From contig DATENM010000150.1 in NCBI GenBank assembly GCA_035275065.1, forward strand, positions 1-64,000: DNA of 64,000 nucleotides. The letters are read 5' to 3'. The notes under the pieces were generated by a model that ran no database searches, was not told where the DNA came from, and saw only the letters and a program-made list of their open reading frames with translations. The position numbers were made by a program, and so were the translations under genes. Source of the DNA: Blastocatellia bacterium (GTDB lineage: Bacteria; Acidobacteriota; Blastocatellia; UBA7656). This document shows, piece after piece, positions 1-7,824 of this stretch (the first letter of the stretch is position 1; each line of letters opens with the position of its first letter).

Positions 1-1590
1 TACGGCAAGGTCGCGCGCTTCTACGCCGACTGCGGGCGCACGGCGTCGCCGCTCGCCGAGCACGCGCGCAAAGTCGGCGCGCAGTCGTTCGACCGTGAGC
101 GCGTCGCCAACGCGCTCGAACGCATCAACCGCTGCGCCGGCTCGCCCGAGCTGACGTTCAAGAACATCGAGATGCTGCGCCGCCCCGGCTCCGTGGCCGT
201 CATCACGGGCCAGCAGGCCGGCCTGTTCACGGGGCCGCTCTACACGATTCACAAGGCGATGACCGTCATCAAGCTGACGGACTGTCTGCGCGAGCAGGGC
301 GTTGACGCGGTGCCTGTCTTCTGGGTCGCCAGCGAAGATCACGACTACGAAGAGGTGAATCATTGCCGCCTGATCGATGTCGAAGGCCACCTGAAGACCG
401 TGCGCTACGACCCGGCGACGCGGCCCTCGGACGCGCCGGTCGGCCGCGTGCAAATTGACGAGGGGATCAACGCGGCGATTGAAGAGTTCGTCGCCGCGCT
501 GCCGCCGTCCGAGTTCCTGAGCGACATCGAACGCGATCTGCGCGAGAGCTACGCCGAGGGCGCGGGCTTTGCCGACGCCTTCGCGAAGTTGATGGCGCGC
601 ATCTTCAAAGACTATGGCGTCGTGCTGCTCGACCCGCTCGATGAAGAGTTGAAGCAGGTCGCCGCGCCGCTCTACGCAAAGGCCATCGAGCGCACGCCGG
701 AGATCGCGCGTGCGCTGGTCGAGCGCAGCCGCGAGCTTGAGCGCGCGGGCTATCACGCGCAGGTTCACGTGTCGGAAGACGCCGTGCCGCTCTTCGTCAT
801 GGATGGCGGCAAGCGCCTGGCGATGACGCAGCGCGACGGCCGCTTTTACGTGAAGGGCTCCGACCGCTCGTTCGATAAAGCCGAGCTTGTCGAGCTGGCG
901 GCGCGCTGCCCGAACTGCTTCAGCCCGAACGTGACGCTGCGGCCCGTGGTGCAGGACTGGCTGCTGCCGACCGCCGCCTACATCGGCGGGCCGGCCGAGG
1001 TCGCTTACTTCGCGCAGATTCGCGCCGTCTACGAGACGCTGGAGCGACAGGAGCCGTGCGTGCTGCCGCGCGCGAGCATGACGATCATCGAGCACCGCCA
1101 CCGCAAGACGCTTAAGAAGCTCAAGCTCGCCTTGCCCGACTTCTTCGACGGCCTGCACGCGGCCATCACGAAGGTCGTCGAGCAGAGCCTCGATCGCGAG
1201 ACCGCCGACACGTTCGCCGAGACTGAGCGCGTGATCGGCGAGCAGCTCGACAAGCTCGAAGCCAGCCTGCGCCGCGCCGACGCCAGCCTGTCGGACGCGA
1301 CCAGGAACGCGCGCGCCAAGATCGTCTACCAGCTCGACCACCTGCGCACGCGCTTCGTGCACACGAGCGCGCGGCGCGACGAGACGGTCTACCGTCAAGT
1401 TGAACGCGCCTACGCGACGCTCTTCCCGGACAAGAACCTGCAAGAGCGCGAGCTGAACATCTACTACCTGCTGGCGCGTTATGGCCCGACGCTGATGCGC
1501 GACCTCTACGATGCGGTCGAGATCGGCTATTCCAACCACCGGCTCGTCACCCTGAGCGGTATGCCTTCGCAAGTCGTCAACGCCGGCTGA
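1..1590 (+). CDS. bshC: Putative cysteine ligase BshC (bacillithiol synthesis), 5' end outside window
   Basis: BshC is thought to add L-cysteine to glucosaminyl-malate, the last step of bacillithiol synthesis in the cytoplasm. The frame is open from base 1, giving 529 visible residues. The family is about 530-545 aa, so only a short N-terminal piece is missing; the ATG at 172 is internal. Visible hallmarks are GQQAGLFTGPLYTIHKA near residue 70, the SEDHDYEEVNH stretch near 112, and the C-terminal KNLQERELNIYYLLARYG block. A coiled coil (about residues 375-450) lies between them. No other bsh gene is visible, but a probable bacillithiol transferase lies at 39360. The family assignment is firm; the ligase activity is inferred from family knowledge. 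Confidence 0.9.
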   Translation, partial: YGKVARFYADCGRTASPLAEHARKVGAQSFDRERVANALERINRCAGSPELTFKNIEMLRRPGSVAVITGQQAGLFTGPLYTIHKAMTVIKLTDCLREQGVDAVPVFWVASEDHDYEEVNHCRLIDVEGHLKTVRYDPATRPSDAPVGRVQIDEGINAAIEEFVAALPPSEFLSDIERDLRESYAEGAGFADAFAKLMARIFKDYGVVLLDPLDEELKQVAAPLYAKAIERTPEIARALVERSRELERAGYHAQVHVSEDAVPLFVMDGGKRLAMTQRDGRFYVKGSDRSFDKAELVELAARCPNCFSPNVTLRPVVQDWLLPTAAYIGGPAEVAYFAQIRAVYETLERQEPCVLPRASMTIIEHRHRKTLKKLKLALPDFFDGLHAAITKVVEQSLDRETADTFAETERVIGEQLDKLEASLRRADASLSDATRNARAKIVYQLDHLRTRFVHTSARRDETVYRQVERAYATLFPDKNLQERELNIYYLLARYGPTLMRDLYDAVEIGYSNHRLVTLSGMPSQVVNAG

Positions 1591-1707
1591 GCGCCAGGCC
1601 CGACCGCCGCGCCATCACCTTGCCGCTGCTTGCGGGCGCGGGCTACACTTTTGCGCTGGCAAAGCCCTCTGGCGGCTTTTCCAAGTCTCGCGAAAGGAAC
1701 TCCACTC

Positions 1708-2538
1708 GTGAAGCGTATTCTTTCCTTTGTACTCTTTATCACACTCGCCGCGACGCTGACCCTGGCGCAATCCAGAGGCCGGCGCGCTGCCGGCAACCGC
1801 GCCCGCACGCCTGCCGTGAGCGCCGAACAAAGTTTGCTCGCCGCCGAGCGTCAATGTTCCGAAGCCTTCAAGAATCGTGACCGGCAAGCCCTCGACCTGC
1901 TGCTTGCCGACGATTTTGTCTTCACCGACGAAGAAGGCAAGGTCTATGACAAAGCGAAGTACATTCAAGAGATCACCTCGGCGCAGGTCGAATCCTACAA
2001 GCTGGACGATCTGGCGGCGCGCGTCAGCGGCACGACGGGCGTCGTCACCGGTCTCTGGAGCGGCAAGATGACGATTGCCGGCAAAGACGCGAGCAGCGCG
2101 GTGCGCTTCACCGACACCTTCGTCAAGCGGCTCAATCGCTGGGTCGTGCTGGCGTCGCACGAGTCGCGCATTCCGCAGAAAGGCACGGATATGAGCAACG
2201 CCATCACCACGCCTTCCGGCCTGAAGTACATCGATGAGGTCGTCGGCACCGGTGCCAGCCCCGAACAGGGCCAGATGGTCACGGTGCATTACACCGGCAC
2301 GCTCGAAAACGGCACCAAGTTCGATAGCTCGTATGACCACGGCCAGCCATTCACTTTTCAAATCGGCGTGAGCCCGGTCATCCGCGGCTGGGCTGAAGGC
2401 TTGATGACCATGAAGGTCGGCGGCAAGCGCCGGCTGATCATCCCGCCGCAACTCGGCTATGGGGCGCGCGGCGCCGGCAATGTCATCCCGCCCAACGCCA
2501 CGCTCATCTTTGAAGTCGAGCTGCTCAAGATTCAGTAG
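1708..2538 (+). CDS. Secreted SnoaL-like (DUF4440) + FKBP-type peptidyl-prolyl isomerase fusion
   Basis: A 276-aa protein starting at GTG 1708. An AAGGAAC Shine-Dalgarno lies at 1694-1700, and the first codons give a clean signal peptide (MKRILSFVLFITLAATLTLAQ); the longer upstream frame lacks both. Residues about 38-145 look like a DUF4440/SnoaL cone-fold domain (LAAERQCSEAFKNRD, LLADDFVFTDEEGKVY). Residues about 165-276 are a complete FKBP domain (MVTVHYTGTLENGTKFDSS, GWAEGLMTMKVGGKRRLIIP, GYGARG). The product probably assists folding of exported proteins in the periplasm. The N-terminal domain may bind a ligand or dimerise; its role is unknown. The TAG stop lies inside the palindrome that follows. 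Confidence 0.88.
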   Translation: MKRILSFVLFITLAATLTLAQSRGRRAAGNRARTPAVSAEQSLLAAERQCSEAFKNRDRQALDLLLADDFVFTDEEGKVYDKAKYIQEITSAQVESYKLDDLAARVSGTTGVVTGLWSGKMTIAGKDASSAVRFTDTFVKRLNRWVVLASHESRIPQKGTDMSNAITTPSGLKYIDEVVGTGASPEQGQMVTVHYTGTLENGTKFDSSYDHGQPFTFQIGVSPVIRGWAEGLMTMKVGGKRRLIIPPQLGYGARGAGNVIPPNATLIFEVELLKIQ

Positions 2539-2596
2539 GCAGTAGGCAGCCGGGAATGCTGTCGCTATCCGGCATTCCTGGCCATACTGCCTACTG
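2533..2596. repeat. Intergenic word palindrome, family A
   Basis: Tandem cagtagg words run into a centre (gggaatgc / gcattcc) and return as ctgcctactg. The left arm covers the stop codon of the FKBP gene (TAG 2536-2538) and the right arm ends 18 bases before the next ATG. As RNA this folds into a long hairpin on either strand. Confidence 0.8.
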
Positions 2597-2614
2597 CTTC
2601 TTGCCTGCTGCGTT

Positions 2615-3553
2615 ATGGCACACGACCACGACCACGATCACACTCATCATCACCGCCATGCCAGCAACCGGCGGCGGCTGATTCTGGTGATGGCGCTGAC
2701 GGTCGTCTATATGCTCGCCGAAACCATCGGCGGCTTTGTGACCAACTCGCTGGCGCTGCTGTCGGATGCCGGGCATATGCTGGCGGACGTGGCATCGCTG
2801 GGGCTGGCGCTGCTGGCGTTGTGGTTCGCGGCGCGGCCCATCACGCCGAAAAAAACCTACGGCTATTACCGCATGGAGATTCTCGCGGCGCTCGCCAATG
2901 GCGTCGCCCTGATTCTGATCTCGCTGCTGATCGCTTACGAAGCCGTGCATCGCTTACATCAGCCTGAACCGGTCAAAGGCTTCGAGCTGTTGTTGATCGC
3001 CGGCGGCGGGCTGGTGGTCAACGCGCTGAGCGCCTGGCTGTTGCATGGCGCGGCGGAAGAGAACTTGAACATGCGCGGCGCCTTTCTGCATATCATCGGT
3101 GACGCGCTCGGCTCGGTCGGCGCCATCATCGCCGGCCTTTTGATCTGGCGCTGGGGCTGGACGATGGCCGACCCGATCATCAGCTTCGTCATCTGCGCGC
3201 TGATCGTCTTCAGCTCGTGGCGGCTCATTCACGAATCGGTGAACATTCTGCTCGAAGGCACGCCCTCGCACATCAGCGTGCGCGCCGTCATCGAAGCCAT
3301 GCACGATGTCAACGGTGTCGCCGACGTTCACGAGCTGCATATCTGGACGATCAGCTCAGGCAAAGAAGCGCTCTCGGCGCACGTCACGCTCGAAGCCGGC
3401 GCGGCGCACCGCGCGACGCTCGAAGCGTTGCAACAGGCCTTGCGCGCCCAATTCAACATTACCCACGTCACCATACAGATCGAGCTGCCGGACGAAGACG
3501 AGGTGGCCAGCGGCAGGCTCTATCAGATCGTCAAACGGACGCCGCACGACTGA
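2615..3553 (+). CDS. Cation diffusion facilitator metal exporter (CzcD/ZitB-like)
   Basis: A 312-aa inner-membrane transporter expected to export Zn2+ (possibly Co2+ or Cd2+) in exchange for protons. The N terminus is a histidine/aspartate cluster (MAHDHDHDHTHHHRHAS), typical of zinc-type CDFs. Six membrane segments lie between residues 22 and 205. The paired metal-site motifs are SDAGHMLAD in TM2 and HIIGDALGS in TM5, both HxxxD. Residues 210-300 form the cytoplasmic dimerisation domain. No clear Shine-Dalgarno precedes the ATG; the sequence upstream is the arm of the family A palindrome. The next gene begins 8 bases after the stop. Metal specificity is not resolved. Confidence 0.93.
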   Translation: MAHDHDHDHTHHHRHASNRRRLILVMALTVVYMLAETIGGFVTNSLALLSDAGHMLADVASLGLALLALWFAARPITPKKTYGYYRMEILAALANGVALILISLLIAYEAVHRLHQPEPVKGFELLLIAGGGLVVNALSAWLLHGAAEENLNMRGAFLHIIGDALGSVGAIIAGLLIWRWGWTMADPIISFVICALIVFSSWRLIHESVNILLEGTPSHISVRAVIEAMHDVNGVADVHELHIWTISSGKEALSAHVTLEAGAAHRATLEALQQALRAQFNITHVTIQIELPDEDEVASGRLYQIVKRTPHD

Positions 3554-3561
3554 GCAAGCCT

Positions 3562-5094
3562 ATGGCGGTGCAGGTCATGAAAACCGAAATGCCCGACCCG
3601 GCGCCTGCCGAGGCGCTGTCGCGCTTCGCCGGCCTGCGGGCGGTTGCGGCTCCGGTTGCTTTATTGATCATCGGCGCGGCGATGCTCGGCCTCTGCTGGT
3701 GGGCGCGCGACCTGCACCGCTTTACGCAGTGGGTGGCGGCCTACATCTGGCTGTTCATCGGCGAGCTGGCGATGTGCATGCTGGCCTGCGGCGTGGTGCT
3801 GAAATGGAATCGGCATTCATCGCGCGCCGCTCGCTGGCTGACATTCGCCGTCATCATCATCTTTGCCATCGGCCTGCGGGCGACGCTGGTGCCGCAGCGG
3901 CCTTATCTTTCGACGGACGCCTATCGCTATGCCTGGGACGGCCATGTGCAGGCGCATGGCATGAACCCTTATCGCTTCGCCCCCGAGGCGCCGCCGCTTG
4001 AGCCGTTGCGCGATCCGGAGCGCTATCCGAACGTCACGCGGATTTATCCGAACATCAATCGCCCGAATCTGCCGACGCCTTATCCGCCGGGCGCGCAATT
4101 GGTTTACTTACTGGTCAGCTGGTTACAACCGTTGCGCGTGACGGCGTTCAAAGCGGCGGCGATGGCCTTTGACGTGATCACTATTCTGGCGCTGATGTGG
4201 GCGCTCGGGCGGGCGCGGCTGGACCCGGCGCGGGCGATTCTGTTTGCCTGGCACCCGCTGCCGATCTGGGAAGGCGCGCACAGCGGCCACATCGAAGCGG
4301 CGTTCATCATGCTGCTGGCGCTGGCGCTGGTGGCATGGACGGGTCGCCGCCACTGGCTGACGGGCGCGCTGCTGGGACTGGCGACAGCCGTCAAGTATTA
4401 CCCGGCGCTCGTGCTGCCGGCCTTCCTGCGCGCCGTCAGTGAGCGAAGTACTGCGCCGCTGAAAGCCCGCTTGATTGCCGCGGCGCGCGCCGTCTTATTC
4501 AATCGAGCGAATCTCGTTATGGTCGGCTCGTTCGCGCTGACGCTGGCGATTGTTTACCTGCCTTATGTGCTGACGGGCGCGACCGGCTTCGGCGCGCTCG
4601 GCAACGAGTTCAGCGAAGAAGGCTTCACCGGCACGGGGGCGCGTTACTTTGCGCTCGATGTGATTCACAAGCTGGTGCCGCTGCGCGCCGACCTGTTTTT
4701 GATTGCTGCCGCGTCGTTGCTTGCGGCGCTCGGCGCGTGGTGGGCAATGCGCACAAAGGCGGGCGTGGCCGTGGTAGCGCGCGGCGCGGCGGCGCTCATC
4801 GGCGCATACTGGCTGCTGACCTCGCCGCGCTATGCGTGGTACTACGCCTGGATTCTGCCGTTCCTCTGTTTCGCGCCGCGGCTCGGTTGGATTTACCTGA
4901 CCGGCGCGTCTGTCTTCATGTACTGCTTGTGGTACGAGCCGCTGGTCTATCCCGACTTGCCTCTGTGGCTCGGCGCAGTCGTCTACCTGCCGGCGCTGGC
5001 GTGGCTGGCGTGGGAGGTCTGGCGCGAGCCCTACGCGCCCGATGGCGGCGCTGCCGACGCGGCGCGTGAAGAAGCGACCTCGCCCGTGGAGTGA
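3562..5094 (+). CDS. GT-C family membrane glycosyltransferase (MptB/GT87-like)
   Basis: About 510 aa with roughly a dozen hydrophobic segments. After TM3 comes STDAYRYAWDGHVQAHGMNPY (about residues 113-133), the acidic loop seen in polyprenol-phosphate-mannose-dependent mannosyltransferases of the GT-C fold. Further loops carry TPYPPGAQLVYL and HSGHIEAAF, and the C-terminal third has LLTSPRYAWYYAWILPF. It should transfer a sugar from a lipid carrier on the outer side of the inner membrane; donor and acceptor are unknown. ATG 3562 is closest to the previous stop. ATG 3577 is an in-frame alternative, and a longer frame upstream runs inside the CDF gene and is rejected. GDP-mannose genes occur at 32014-34461, which would fit a mannose donor. 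Confidence 0.78.
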   Translation: MAVQVMKTEMPDPAPAEALSRFAGLRAVAAPVALLIIGAAMLGLCWWARDLHRFTQWVAAYIWLFIGELAMCMLACGVVLKWNRHSSRAARWLTFAVIIIFAIGLRATLVPQRPYLSTDAYRYAWDGHVQAHGMNPYRFAPEAPPLEPLRDPERYPNVTRIYPNINRPNLPTPYPPGAQLVYLLVSWLQPLRVTAFKAAAMAFDVITILALMWALGRARLDPARAILFAWHPLPIWEGAHSGHIEAAFIMLLALALVAWTGRRHWLTGALLGLATAVKYYPALVLPAFLRAVSERSTAPLKARLIAAARAVLFNRANLVMVGSFALTLAIVYLPYVLTGATGFGALGNEFSEEGFTGTGARYFALDVIHKLVPLRADLFLIAAASLLAALGAWWAMRTKAGVAVVARGAAALIGAYWLLTSPRYAWYYAWILPFLCFAPRLGWIYLTGASVFMYCLWYEPLVYPDLPLWLGAVVYLPALAWLAWEVWREPYAPDGGAADAAREEATSPVE

Positions 5095-5224
5095 TTGCCG
5101 GCAGTCGTGTTGCGATTGCTAGCCTTGCTGATTAAGATAAGTTCGTCCGGCATCAGATTACCGCAGCGCAGTCGAAGCTGTATCCCCACACCGTTCAACC
5201 TTCGGCAGAATGGGAGGATCATCC

Positions 5225-6628
5225 ATGAACCTGAGAACCCAAATCAAAATGCTGGCGGCGCTCGTCTTTATCGCGGCGGGCGTTGCAACCATGCTGGTCA
5301 GCCCCGCCACTCGCGCCCAGGACAGTGGCAAGAAGACGGAGCCGCAGTCGTCGTTTTCGCCGGTCGTCGAAGAACCGTTCGCGGTCGTCTTGAAGCGCGA
5401 CAAGGCCAACAAGGCGCGGGTGATGGCCGAGCATCAACGGCTGCTCGAAGCACGCTATGACCTGAGCCGTCGCGTTGACCAGAGCGTCACCATGACGCGC
5501 GGCAAACCAATCCCCGTAGGCCCGACGGCGCGCCTCAAGGGCGTCACCTGGGAGCAGCTCGGCCGCATGTCGCCGGAAGAGATCCGCGACAAGGGCGTCT
5601 TTCCTTACCTGCCGCTGCCGCACGTCAGTCATCCGGTCGGCGGCATGATCTTTCCGCAGGCCGAGGTCAAAGCCCTGCCGCGGCTAGAGCGCTTTGACAT
5701 GGATTTCGACCTGCCGGAGCAGTTCTTGCCGGAATTCCCGCCGGCCATCTTCCTGACGACGCGCCCCGATCTCGGCGACGTGTCGAAGGGGCAGTTGGTG
5801 ACGATCAACAACTTCTACGAGCTGTTCAACGGCATCCTCAACCCGAAGCAGCTCGACGGCCTGCGCCTGCTGGTGTCGCAGTTCCCGCAGCAGCAGTTCA
5901 ACGCCACCGCCGACCGCAAGACCGAGCGCGCGGAAGGCATGTTGGGCGTCGCCTGCTTCGACTGTCACGTCAACGGGCACACTTCGGGGGCGGCGCATCT
6001 GGTCGGCGACATCCGCCCGCAAGAGAATCGCCGGCGCATCGAAACGCCGAGCCTGCGCGGCGTCAACATCCAACGTCTGTTCGGCTCGCAGCGCGCCCTG
6101 CGCACGGTCGAAGACTTCACCGAATTTGAGCAGCGCGCCGCCTACTTCGACGGCGACCCGGTGATTGCCACCAAGAAGGGATTGAACATTCTTGAGCGCG
6201 GCTCGCAGATTCATGCGATGGCCGAGTTTCAAGAGCTGCTCGACTTTCCGCCAGCGTCGAAGTTGAATCTCTTTGGCCGCCTCGACCGCGCCAGGGCGAG
6301 CGAGAGCGAAGTTCGCGGCGAAGACCTCTTCTTCGGCAAAGCCAGTTGCGCGGCCTGTCACACGCCGCCTTACTACACCGACGGGCTGATGCATGACCTG
6401 AAGGTCGAGCGCTTCTACCGCCCGCGCATGGAAGGCGGCATGATGATCACCGCGCAGGGGCCGATCAAGACCTTCCCGCTGCGCGGCATCAAAGAGTCGC
6501 CGCCTTACCTGCACGATGGCCGCTTGCTGACGCTTGAGGATACGGTCGAGTTTTTCAATCTCATCGAACAGCTCAATCTTTCGGCGCAGGAGAAAAAAGA
6601 CCTGGTCGCTTTCTTGCGCGCTTTGTAG
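5225..6628 (+). CDS. Di-haem cytochrome c, cytochrome c peroxidase/MauG-like
   Basis: A 467-aa exported protein. GGAGG at 5213 and a signal peptide (MNLRTQIKMLAALVFIAAG...ATRAQ) support ATG 5225 over the upstream in-frame codon at 5210. Two c-type haem sites are present: CFDCH (about residue 243) and CAACH (about residue 377). The C-terminal signature SPPYLHDGRLLTLEDTVEFFN is typical of bacterial di-haem peroxidases. Expected role: periplasmic electron-transfer enzyme that reduces peroxide or oxidises a substrate. The region between the haems (EDFTEFEQRAAYFDGDPVIA) does not match canonical CcpA closely, so the substrate is open. A family H palindrome follows the stop. Confidence 0.85.
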   Translation: MNLRTQIKMLAALVFIAAGVATMLVSPATRAQDSGKKTEPQSSFSPVVEEPFAVVLKRDKANKARVMAEHQRLLEARYDLSRRVDQSVTMTRGKPIPVGPTARLKGVTWEQLGRMSPEEIRDKGVFPYLPLPHVSHPVGGMIFPQAEVKALPRLERFDMDFDLPEQFLPEFPPAIFLTTRPDLGDVSKGQLVTINNFYELFNGILNPKQLDGLRLLVSQFPQQQFNATADRKTERAEGMLGVACFDCHVNGHTSGAAHLVGDIRPQENRRRIETPSLRGVNIQRLFGSQRALRTVEDFTEFEQRAAYFDGDPVIATKKGLNILERGSQIHAMAEFQELLDFPPASKLNLFGRLDRARASESEVRGEDLFFGKASCAACHTPPYYTDGLMHDLKVERFYRPRMEGGMMITAQGPIKTFPLRGIKESPPYLHDGRLLTLEDTVEFFNLIEQLNLSAQEKKDLVAFLRAL

Positions 6629-6648
6629 CCCTATTCAAAAGATGAATT

Positions 6649-6725
6649 AAACACAGAGACACAGAGGCACGGAGGTACACAGAGAAGACTCCGTATCTCT
6701 GTGTCTCTGTGTCTCTGTGTTTTTC
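6649..6725. repeat. Intergenic word palindrome, family H (8-base word)
   Basis: The word acacagag is tandem on the left; the complement ctctgtgt is repeated three times on the right, ending in a run of T. It lies 20 bases after the cytochrome stop and could also act as its transcription terminator because of the TTTTTCTTT tract. Confidence 0.8.
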
Positions 6726-6791
6726 TTTCATCCCTGTTTCGCAGAACTGAATGCTCCTGCCGCTTCGGGGAGGCTTTTAGCGCGGCGTGAC

Positions 6792-6821
6792 TTTACGTCG
6801 CGCGCTGGCGGCTTTTATGCT
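6792..6821 (+). promoter_or_regulatory. Candidate sigma70-type promoter for moxR operon
   Basis: TTTACG (6792-6797), an 18-base spacer and TATGCT (6816-6821). Transcription would begin near 6829. A start codon at GTG 6832 would then be almost leaderless, which favours the later GTG 6868 with its GGAG at 6853. Read by eye only. Confidence 0.35.
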
Positions 6822-6867
6822 AAATTGAATCGTGCGCCCAAATCGGTTGAGCGGAGAATTTAGCTTA

Positions 6868-7812
6868 GTGATCAGCACTGCCGGGAAGCTCGAACAACTC
6901 CAGAAAACAATCGAATCAGTCATTCGCGGCAAGTCGGATGTCGTCGAGCTGGCGCTGGTCACCTTGATTGCCGACGGCCACCTGCTCATCGAAGACGTTC
7001 CCGGCGTCGGCAAAACTACCCTGGCGCAAGCCATGGCGCGCAGCTTCGACTGCTCGTTCCAGCGCATCCAGTTCACCTCTGATATGCTGCCGAGCGACAT
7101 CCTCGGCCTCGAAGTCTTCAACCAGCAGCAGAGTTCTTTCGAGTTCAAGTCCGGCCCCATCTTCGCCAACGTCATTCTCGCCGACGAGATCAACCGCACG
7201 ACGCCGAAGACCCAGTCGGCCTTGCTTGAAGCGATGGCTGAAGGCCACGTGACGGTCGAGCAAGTGACCTATAAGCTGCCGCGCCCGTTTATTGTCCTGG
7301 CGACGCAGAACCCGGTCGAGCATCACGGCACCTACCCGCTGCCCGAATCGCAGATGGATCGTTTCATGATGCGCGTGCGCATGGGTTACCCCGACCTCGA
7401 AGACGAGAAGACGATCCTGCGCCAGCAGACCTTCAACTCGGCGGTCGAGCGCCTGTCGCCGGTTATGCACAGCGATGACGTGCTACAGCTCCAGCGCGAA
7501 GCGCGCGAGGTGGCGGTAGACGAATCCTTGCTCGATTACCTGATCCGCATCGTGCGCGCGACGCGCCAGTCGGATTTACTCGACCTCGGAGTCAGCCCGC
7601 GCGGCTCGCTTGCCTTGTATCACGCGGCGCAGGCGATGGCCTTTATCGAGGGGCGCGATTACGTCATCCCCGACGACATCAAGCGGCTGGTTGTGCCCGT
7701 CTTTGCCCACCGCATCGTCGTCAACTCGCGCTACTCTACGGGGATGCGGCGGTCGGACGAAGCCGAGGCGGCGCTTCAAGAAATTCTCAAGACCATCAAT
7801 GTGCCGCTCTAA
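6868..7812 (+). CDS. MoxR family AAA+ ATPase
   Basis: AAA+ chaperone-like ATPase, 314 aa from GTG 6868; GTG 6832 is an in-frame alternative adding 12 residues. Walker A is EDVPGVGKTTLA (about residue 43), Walker B is ILADEINRTTPKTQSALLEAM, and sensor 1 lies in VLATQNPVEHHGTYPLPESQ. The C-terminal lid contains the GVSPRGSLALYHAAQA arginine motif. MoxR proteins work with a DUF58 partner and often a transglutaminase, exactly the order of the next two genes, in maturation of envelope or secreted complexes. Only 12 bases separate it from the DUF58 gene, so they are almost certainly one transcript. Confidence 0.93.
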   Translation: MISTAGKLEQLQKTIESVIRGKSDVVELALVTLIADGHLLIEDVPGVGKTTLAQAMARSFDCSFQRIQFTSDMLPSDILGLEVFNQQQSSFEFKSGPIFANVILADEINRTTPKTQSALLEAMAEGHVTVEQVTYKLPRPFIVLATQNPVEHHGTYPLPESQMDRFMMRVRMGYPDLEDEKTILRQQTFNSAVERLSPVMHSDDVLQLQREAREVAVDESLLDYLIRIVRATRQSDLLDLGVSPRGSLALYHAAQAMAFIEGRDYVIPDDIKRLVVPVFAHRIVVNSRYSTGMRRSDEAEAALQEILKTINVPL

Positions 7813-7824
7813 GAGTTTGTAGTT

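Noticed and set aside
3217..3561. The upstream extension of the GT-C glycosyltransferase frame
   Set aside because: It overlaps the CDF exporter gene in another frame, has no membrane-protein character, and ATG 3562 gives the family-like start.
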